DNA of 64,000 nt from Microbacterium hydrocarbonoxydans. Its GTDB lineage: Bacteria > Actinomycetota > Actinomycetes > Actinomycetales > Microbacteriaceae. A program made the position numbers and the translations under genes. Location: contig NZ_JAAKXW010000003.1 of NCBI RefSeq assembly GCF_011752045.1, forward strand, positions 62,001-126,000, given 5' to 3'. The stretch's first letter is position 1. Each line of letters starts with the position of its first letter. The notes under the pieces are model-generated. The model made no database searches and was not told where the DNA came from. It saw nothing but the letters and a program-made list of their open reading frames with translations. This document shows positions 59,401 to 64,000 of this stretch, one piece after another.

Positions 59401-59596
59401 TGGACACGTCGTTCTCGACGACCTCGGGCGACGCACCGGGGTAGGTCGTCATGACGACGAGCGCGGGCAGCTCCAGCGACGGGATGAGCTCCTGCTTGAG
59501 ATTCGTCAGGGCGAGCCCGCCGAACACCGCGGCGACGATCGTGATGAGTGCGATCAGCGCGCGGTTCTTCAGGCTCAGGACGGCGAGTTTCGACAA
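56414..59596 (-). CDS. RND-family efflux transporter (HAE1/AcrB-like)
   Basis: 1060 residues, full length for AcrB/SwrC-type RND pumps. The N-terminal first helix (LKNRALIALITIVAAVFGGLALTNLKQELIPSLELP) is followed by a docking/porter domain, then TM2-6 with the proton-relay GRVVDDSIVVIENIKR, an internal repeat (second half from about residue 525), and a C-terminal Asp/Ser-rich tail. TTG start with GAGAGA upstream. In a Gram-positive cell it would work without a TolC partner, as proposed for SwrC-like pumps. 11 bases downstream of its TetR regulator gene. Confidence 0.93.
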   Translation of the reverse strand: MSKLAVLSLKNRALIALITIVAAVFGGLALTNLKQELIPSLELPALVVMTTYPGASPEVVENDVSTPIESAIQGVPGLESTTATSTTNASIVQAMFTYGTNLATAEQKIQQALNRISQQLPEDVSPQVLSVSIDDFPVIQVAVTGFEDAENAQAELERVAIPDLEDVDGVNAAQIVGGVGQRITITPDAAKLAAAGQSTQAISAALQQNGTLFPGGDITEDGETLTVQTGAKITGVEELAALPLVGTPLTIGEVATVVQEADPVSSISRVDGEDAISISITKLPAANTVEVSKGVLAALDEIGEAFPDAEFTIIFDQAPFIVQSIDTLATEGLLGLAFAVIVILVFLLSIRSTLVTAISIPTSVLITFIGLQAFGYSLNVLTLGALTIAIGRVVDDSIVVIENIKRHYVTGADKGDAIRLAVREVAMAVTASTITTVAVFLPIVFVGDMVGELFRPFAMTVTIAMVASLLVSLTIVPVLAYWFLRPGKPLLDAEGRAIDPEHPDAPPTALQRAYRPILGWTLKHSGITVVIAVVVLGATLAAAPLMKINFLSDSGQNTMRVTQDLGPTASLETKSEAALAVEDALLGIEGITHVQASIGSSGSAIRDAFSGSAGVTYSVLTDADADQEKLRAEVQEAIDGLSGAGEIAVAASTGLGSSDIEITVSATNSKDLETATAAVVAELEGRDGVGQVSDNLAAALPYLAVVVDREAAAARGLSEVAVGSIVSNTMRPQQLGSVEIDDTALTVYLATAEPPATAQALRELTIPTPLGVVRLQDIAAVEERNSPTSITTEQGRRTATITVPPASDNLAVATQSVNEALAAVDLPDGASAAVGGVATQQADSFSQLGLAMLAAILIVYVVMVATFKSLRQPLLLLVSVPFAATGAILLQIVTGVPLGVASLIGVLMLIGIVVTNAIVLVDLVNQYREKGLPTADAVLAGGEKRLRPILMTALATIFALTPMALGITGHGGFISQPLAIVVIGGLVSSTVLTLIVLPTLYNLVEGARERRQARRDGAADAGGADAGGAATAVAPDLDATASDSSSPTPRLTRRQLRDQH

Positions 59597-59607
59597 GACG
59601 TTCTCTC

Positions 59608-60204
59608 TCAGTCGGTGCGGGCAGGGGCCGGAGCGGCGGATGCGGTGACGGAATCAGGCGTGAGGATGCCGGCGAGCGCGTCGCGGATGAGCGCCTCGTC
59701 GAGCGGCTCATCGTGGATCTGCGCGTGCCAGAGCACGCCGTCGATGAAGACGGCGGCGGCGCGGGCGCGGTCGGGACCGTGCACGGGGGCGATGAAGCCC
59801 ACGACCTCGTCCGACCAGTGCCTGGCGAGCTCCCGCACGCGCGGATCGTGCACGGCGGCGGTGACCACGGCACGGTCGGCCTGGACCGTGCGGGCGTCTT
59901 CGAGGGCTCGGTGGATGAGGCGGGCGATGCCCGCGGGCGTCACCCCGTCGGCGATGACGGCCTGCCTGGTGATCTCGATGCGCTCGTCGACCTCGGCGGC
60001 GAGCGCGCGCAGGGCGGCGTCGCGGAGGTCGTCCAGCGTGGCGAAGTACTGGGTGGTCGCCCCGAGCGGCACTCCGGCGCGCGCTGCGACCTTGCGGTGG
60101 GTGAGCGCGTCGACCCCGATCTCCACGATCAGCTCGGAGGCCGCGGCCACGATCTCCCGGCGGCGCGCCTCGGGATCGCGTCGCCTGCGCGTGCCCTCGC
60201 TCAT
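59608..60204 (-). CDS. TetR-family regulator of the RND pump
   Basis: 198 residues from MSEGTRRRRDPEARRREIVAAA. Helix-turn-helix DALTHRKVAARAGVPLGATTQYFATLDDLRDAAL is the standard TetR DNA-binding part; the C-terminal ligand domain is Ala-rich. First gene of the TetR-RND unit. A dyad operator lies just upstream, so self-repression relieved by pump substrates is likely. An ATG eight codons upstream is possible but would lie over the promoter region. Confidence 0.92.
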   Translation of the reverse strand: MSEGTRRRRDPEARRREIVAAASELIVEIGVDALTHRKVAARAGVPLGATTQYFATLDDLRDAALRALAAEVDERIEITRQAVIADGVTPAGIARLIHRALEDARTVQADRAVVTAAVHDPRVRELARHWSDEVVGFIAPVHGPDRARAAAVFIDGVLWHAQIHDEPLDEALIRDALAGILTPDSVTASAAPAPARTD

Positions 60205-60222
60205 GCAACCCCCCGATAGTGC

Positions 60223-60242
60223 GTACATGTACGTTTGTACAT
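60223..60242. promoter_or_regulatory. TetR-type operator
   Basis: ATGTAC-GTTT-GTACAT (60227-60242), overlapping a second dyad GTACATGTAC (60223-60232), 19-38 bases before the regulator start. The nested dyads suit binding of one or two TetR dimers. Confidence 0.65.
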
Positions 60243-60306
60243 TTTCGCGTTGTGAGGATGCTGGGAGTCACCGCCTGCGGAGCGCGGCGCTCGATAGAGT
60301 GGAGGG

Positions 60307-60316
60307 AAAGCGCTTA
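60307..60316 (+). promoter_or_regulatory. LacI-type operator core before GH29 gene
   Basis: AAAGCGCTTA with the perfect palindrome AAGCGCTT, 18 bases before the ATG. This is the typical core of LacI-family sugar-responsive operators. No LacI gene is in the window. Confidence 0.6.
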
Positions 60317-60333
60317 CTAGATTGGTGGCCCCG

Positions 60334-61770
60334 ATGACGACGTCCCCGTGGACCAGCCGGCAGCCGCTGGATTCCCGCCCGGTGGTGCCCGTGGAGTTCG
60401 GACCGCTCGTCGCCCGCCGCGATGACGAGCCGATGCGGCGGTTCCGGCGCTACGGGCTCGGCCAGTTCATCCACTTCGGCCTCTATTCGCTGCTCGGCGG
60501 CGAGTACGACGGCGTCCGCGCTCCCGGCGCCCCCGAATGGATCAGGGCGTGGCACGGCCCCACGGCCCCCGCGGACTGGACGACGATCTACGACGGGCTG
60601 AACGAGAGCTTCGATCCCGCCGGTCTCGATGCGCGAGTCTGGGCACGGCAGGCGAAGGCCATGGGAGCCCGCTACGTCATCTTCACGACCAAGCACCACG
60701 ACGGGTTCGCCCTCTGGCCGTCCGCGCACTCCGCCTACAGCGTCGCGAACTCCCCGTTCGGGCGCGATCTCGTCGGCGAGGTCGTCGACGCGTACACCGC
60801 CGAGGGGATCGACGTCTTCCTGTACTTCTCGGTGCTCGACTGGAGTCATCCCGGGTACTCCGACGGGCCGCCCGAGACCGACCGCGCCCGCGCCGGCTGG
60901 CAGGAGTTCCTCGACTACACGCGGGCGCAGCTCCTGGAGCTGCTCGACCGCTACCCCGCCGCACGCGGCTTCTGGTTCGACGGCACGTGGGGCAGGGCGT
61001 GGGTCTCCTCGTACGAGTTCACGCACGCCCTCGAGCAGGAGCTGCGCGAACGGAGGCCGGGGCTGATCATCGGCTCCCGCTTCCGCAACGACGAGCACGG
61101 GGCACGCCATTTCGACACGAACGGCCGGCTGCTCGGCGACTACGAGCAGGGCTGGGAGCGCAAGCTTCCCGCCGACCGCGCGATGCTCGGCGGCAACGAC
61201 TGGGACTGCGTGATGACGATCGGCCCGAACGCCTGGGGCTGGATGCGCAACACCGCCGGCGAGTACCAGAAGACGGCGGACGACCTGATCGAGCTCCTCA
61301 TGCGCTGCCGATCGATGGGCGGCAACCTCGTGATCAACTTCGGCCCGGATGCCGACGGCCGGATGACCGCGTACGAGGACGCGGTCGCCGAGCAGCTGGG
61401 CGCATGGATCTCCGCGAACGCCGACGCGGTCTACGACGTCGGCCCCGCCGACCTCGACGCCTCGGGGATCGGCTGGCTGACGGCATCCGAGGACCGGCTG
61501 TTCCTCACGGTCGTGAACCGCCCGGTGAACGGCGTCGCGCGCCTGCGCCTTCCCGCCGACGCCGCACGCGTGCCGGTGTCGGCCCGGCTGCTCGCATCGG
61601 GACGCCCGCTCGAGCTCCGGCGCACGGACCTCGGTCTCGACCTGGATGACGCCGTTCACTACGACACTGTGCTCCCTGCCGACTTCGCGGCCGATCGCGC
61701 CTTCGTCATCGAGCTGACGCTGGGGGCTCCGGAAGGAGAGACGGTGAAGCGCGCCGAGGCATGGATGTGA
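60334..61770 (+). CDS. Alpha-L-fucosidase-type glycoside hydrolase, GH29
   Basis: 478 residues from the ATG (a GTG at 60322 is possible). GLGQFIHFGLYSLLGGEY, TTKHHDGFALW (120-130), FWFDGTWG with the nucleophile Asp216, GNDWDCVMTIGPNAWGW, and a C-terminal beta domain. No signal peptide, so it should act on imported fucosides. The LacI-type operator upstream and the convergent DUF2264 and sugar-binding genes indicate a glycan utilisation locus continuing to the right. Confidence 0.92.
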   Translation: MTTSPWTSRQPLDSRPVVPVEFGPLVARRDDEPMRRFRRYGLGQFIHFGLYSLLGGEYDGVRAPGAPEWIRAWHGPTAPADWTTIYDGLNESFDPAGLDARVWARQAKAMGARYVIFTTKHHDGFALWPSAHSAYSVANSPFGRDLVGEVVDAYTAEGIDVFLYFSVLDWSHPGYSDGPPETDRARAGWQEFLDYTRAQLLELLDRYPAARGFWFDGTWGRAWVSSYEFTHALEQELRERRPGLIIGSRFRNDEHGARHFDTNGRLLGDYEQGWERKLPADRAMLGGNDWDCVMTIGPNAWGWMRNTAGEYQKTADDLIELLMRCRSMGGNLVINFGPDADGRMTAYEDAVAEQLGAWISANADAVYDVGPADLDASGIGWLTASEDRLFLTVVNRPVNGVARLRLPADAARVPVSARLLASGRPLELRRTDLGLDLDDAVHYDTVLPADFAADRAFVIELTLGAPEGETVKRAEAWM

Positions 61771-61791
61771 GACGCCCCGGCGTTCCGTCCC

Positions 61792-63738
61792 TCAGACGCG
61801 TGCGCCGCCCGGCTTGCCGGGCTGTCCGTCCCACTCCACGACCGTCCGCAGGTCGACAGCGATGCGGATGCCGTCACCCGGCCACTCGACGGTGACGGTC
61901 GTGTCCGCGACGTGGACCCGCAGTCCCTCGAGAGCGGCCTCCGCGTCGCCGTCGGCGGGGAGGAGCTGGTGGACCGCGACATGCACGGTCTGCTCGGCGC
62001 TCCGCGCGGCGGTGAGGACCGGGATCGCCGAGTGCTCACCCAGGGCGTTGGTGCGGCGGTGTGCGACGACGTCCGCGGCATCCCACCCGTGCACCCCCGT
62101 CAGCACCGCACGGTGCCGCCCGTTCGCGACCTGCGCGCGCGGACCGGCCGCGATGTCCTGCCGGAGCGGCTCGGCACCGGCGAGGGCGAAGCCGCCCTCG
62201 CGCAGTCGGGCGTGACCGACCGGCGCCGTGACGAGATGCGCGCGCACCTCGACTCCGCGATGCACCACGGACGCCGTGACGATCCACGCGCCGGGGATGA
62301 GCCGCCCGTCGATCTGCGGGCAGTGCACCGAGGCGCTCATCGGGCCGTCGGCGGTGGTGCCCCGGAGCATGACCCGACGGCTCGGCCGCCCTTCCTCGTC
62401 GAACAGGGAGATGTGGCCGTCGGCCGCCTCGATCCAGCCTTCGCCCACCTCCGGCGCGGTGTGGGTCGAGTAGGCGAAGGCTGCGTAGTGCGGGTCGTCG
62501 GTGTCCGGGATGCCGTGACGCTGCACCGGCAGGTCGGTGTGATCCGTGCCGTGATTGACGAGGACGACGGGGTGGCCGGGGCCGGCCGAGCTCAAGGTGA
62601 TCCCGGCCCGCTCGATGGCCAGCGTGAACGCGCCACGTGCTTCACGAGGCGCCGGCGCCGTCCACACCGGATGCTCTTCGGGGAGCGACAGGCCGAGGAA
62701 GCCGATGCCTGCCAGGTAGGGGGATCCGAAGCCGCTGTACTCCTGCATCGCCGGCAGGAACTCGTCGTACCAGCCGAGCCGCAGTTGACCGTCCGCTCCG
62801 ACTCCGTGACGCACGAAGCCGTCGAGCACCGAGGTCGCCAGCGCGCGGGTGCGCGCCGGACCGAGGCGGTTCACGCCGGAGATCTCCGCGCACCAGAGCG
62901 GCGCGAGGACCGCGGTGCGGTAGGTGAGCGACCGGCCGAAATGGACGGGGGCCCCGTCATCGGCGACGAACGACGGGAACGTGTCGACGAAGGCGGCGAG
63001 ACGCTCCAGGTGACGCTGCCCGTCGGCGGAGCGCGTGCGGTCCGTCATCCGGTACCACGCCCACAGATACGGGTGGATCGCCCACGCGTTGTAGTAGTCG
63101 ACGGCGTGATCGGGCCCGTCTGTGTACCAGCCGTCGCCCAGATACCAGCCCTCGACGCGCGCGACGCGACGCTCGTTGCGGAGCCCCCTCGCGTCACCGC
63201 CTCGATGCCGGATGAACGCCTCGGCCATGGCGGGGAACAGCTGCCAGTTGTTGCCCCAGACGTCGAGCAGGGCATGGTGGCGCAGCCAGCCGAGTATCCG
63301 GTCGTGCTGAGCGGAGTCCAGCCTCGACCAGAAGCGGTCGCCGGCGGTGTAGAGACCGAACGAGAGGTTGGCGGCCTCGACGATCGAGTTGGTGATCCCG
63401 GTGAGCGGCGGCCGGCAGGTCACCCCGCGGGGCCAGCTCGAGGGATGCCGCGGGTCGGTCCCGTCGACGATCGCCTGGGCGTAGAACTCCACCAGCGCGT
63501 CCGCCTCGGCATCATCCGCCGCGGCCCCGGCGATGCGCGACGAGGCGAGCAGGAAGCTGCGGCCGATGGTCTCCATCGATTCGCGACGCTGACCGTCGCC
63601 CGTCACCCGTCCCGGGAGCACGACCCCTGCAGGGTCGTCCGCACCGTGCTCGCGCACCGCGCGCAGCCACAGCTGCGCGGTCGCGGTCCAGCGCCGCCGC
63701 GCGGTCGGACCGTCAGCGGGGTCGTGCTCCGCGCTCAC
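61792..63738 (-). CDS. DUF2264 domain protein
   Basis: 648 residues, cytoplasmic. The alpha/alpha-barrel part is typical of DUF2264: NNWQLFPAMAEAF, GDGWYTDGPDHAVDYYNAWAIHPYLWAWY, FVADDGAPVHFGRSLTYR, QEYSGFGSPYLAGIGFLGLSLPEEHPVW; a beta-sandwich end follows, as in polysaccharide lyases and heparinases. These proteins occur in loci for plant or bacterial polysaccharides and are suspected lyases or hydrolases; the reaction is not known to me. The GTG start overlaps the stop of the sugar-binding gene (GTGA), so they are coupled. Confidence 0.9.
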   Translation of the reverse strand: MSAEHDPADGPTARRRWTATAQLWLRAVREHGADDPAGVVLPGRVTGDGQRRESMETIGRSFLLASSRIAGAAADDAEADALVEFYAQAIVDGTDPRHPSSWPRGVTCRPPLTGITNSIVEAANLSFGLYTAGDRFWSRLDSAQHDRILGWLRHHALLDVWGNNWQLFPAMAEAFIRHRGGDARGLRNERRVARVEGWYLGDGWYTDGPDHAVDYYNAWAIHPYLWAWYRMTDRTRSADGQRHLERLAAFVDTFPSFVADDGAPVHFGRSLTYRTAVLAPLWCAEISGVNRLGPARTRALATSVLDGFVRHGVGADGQLRLGWYDEFLPAMQEYSGFGSPYLAGIGFLGLSLPEEHPVWTAPAPREARGAFTLAIERAGITLSSAGPGHPVVLVNHGTDHTDLPVQRHGIPDTDDPHYAAFAYSTHTAPEVGEGWIEAADGHISLFDEEGRPSRRVMLRGTTADGPMSASVHCPQIDGRLIPGAWIVTASVVHRGVEVRAHLVTAPVGHARLREGGFALAGAEPLRQDIAAGPRAQVANGRHRAVLTGVHGWDAADVVAHRRTNALGEHSAIPVLTAARSAEQTVHVAVHQLLPADGDAEAALEGLRVHVADTTVTVEWPGDGIRIAVDLRTVVEWDGQPGKPGGARV

Positions 63739-64000
63739 GCGTCGAGTGCCTTCTCGAACTCCTTGCGAATCTTGTCGCCCCCGGCCGATCGCCAGGTCTT
63801 GATGGCGGCCTTCACATCGGCGAGGCTCTTTCGTCCGGCGATGAAGTCCTGCGTGGCGTCGCCGACGGCCTGGCGGATCGTGCTGCCCTTCTGCGCGTTC
63901 GTCGGGCTGAACAGGGTGGCCGTCGGATCCTCGACCCCGATCGGGATCAGCGCGGAGTACGCCTCGTGCGCACGCGTGACGATCCTGTCCTGCCCGGGGA
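63735..64000 (-). CDS. Sugar ABC substrate-binding protein, C-terminal part
   Basis: The last 88 residues only; the N-terminus lies beyond the window. It reads RIVTRAHEAYSALIP, LFSPTNAQKGSTIRQAVGDATQDFIAG, ADVKAAIKTWRSAGGDKI and ends RKEFEKALDA. This C-terminus is characteristic of the LplA/YtcQ group of large extracellular oligosaccharide-binding lipoproteins. It precedes the DUF2264 gene in one operon and would supply the transporter for the same glycan. Confidence 0.8.
   Translation of the reverse strand, partial: PGQDRIVTRAHEAYSALIPIGVEDPTATLFSPTNAQKGSTIRQAVGDATQDFIAGRKSLADVKAAIKTWRSAGGDKIRKEFEKALDA

Overview
The window comes from a high-GC Gram-positive actinobacterium, most likely Microbacteriaceae and close to Microbacterium. 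The evidence is the very high GC content, the many promoters placed exactly one leaderless distance before the start codon, a DmdR/DtxR-type iron box, LAxTG-type surface anchoring, an intein-containing Rv2578c-type radical SAM gene, and secreted lipoprotein families typical of this group. No rRNA, tRNA, CRISPR array, phage or transposase gene was seen. Coordinates were read by hand. No intergenic gap exceeds about 300 bases.

Left part (1-21.9 kb): a DUF58 / MoxR ATPase / giant Ig-FN3 protein cluster; a 3-methyladenine glycosylase and an alcohol dehydrogenase; an acyl-CoA oxidase-like flavoenzyme; then a cell-surface block. That block holds a lipoprotein made of a copper amine oxidase catalytic domain, a 2442-residue wall protein with 19 tandem beta-sandwich repeats and an LAATG-type tail, and a secreted matrixin-type metalloprotease. 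All these genes lie on the minus strand.

Middle part (22-36.6 kb): a family 3 glycosidase, RecQ, and a minus-strand catabolic cluster. The cluster encodes a Liv-type ABC importer, a small unknown protein, a 4-coumarate/fatty acid-type CoA ligase, a monoacylglycerol-lipase-like hydrolase, a PadR regulator, and a large OYE/2,4-dienoyl-CoA reductase-like flavo-iron-sulfur enzyme. Three copies of a TGCAAC-N2-GTTGCA-like site sit just where three transcription units should begin, which suggests one regulon for uptake and activation of an unsaturated carboxylic acid or its ester.

Right part (36.6-64 kb): an acetyltransferase with pirin; an orphan YkoE-like membrane protein; dimethylargininase; an amino acid permease with a universal stress protein; diaminopimelate decarboxylase; and, divergent from it behind an iron box, an ECF-type importer (double ATPase, EcfT, siderophore-interacting flavoprotein, YkoE-like S component). 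Then follow an acyl-CoA dehydrogenase, a VanY-type carboxypeptidase divergent from the intein-split radical SAM gene, YaeQ, a DEAD-box RNA helicase with an arginine-rich N-terminus, an aldose epimerase, a TetR-RND efflux pair, and the start of a glycan locus (GH29 fucosidase, DUF2264 protein, LplA-type sugar-binding protein running off the edge).

Structures beyond single genes: large, mutually different inverted repeats lie directly at the 3' ends of at least six transcription units; a dispersed palindrome has been absorbed into two coding regions; and the word GGATGCC/GGCATCC recurs throughout on both strands, using otherwise uncommon codons.
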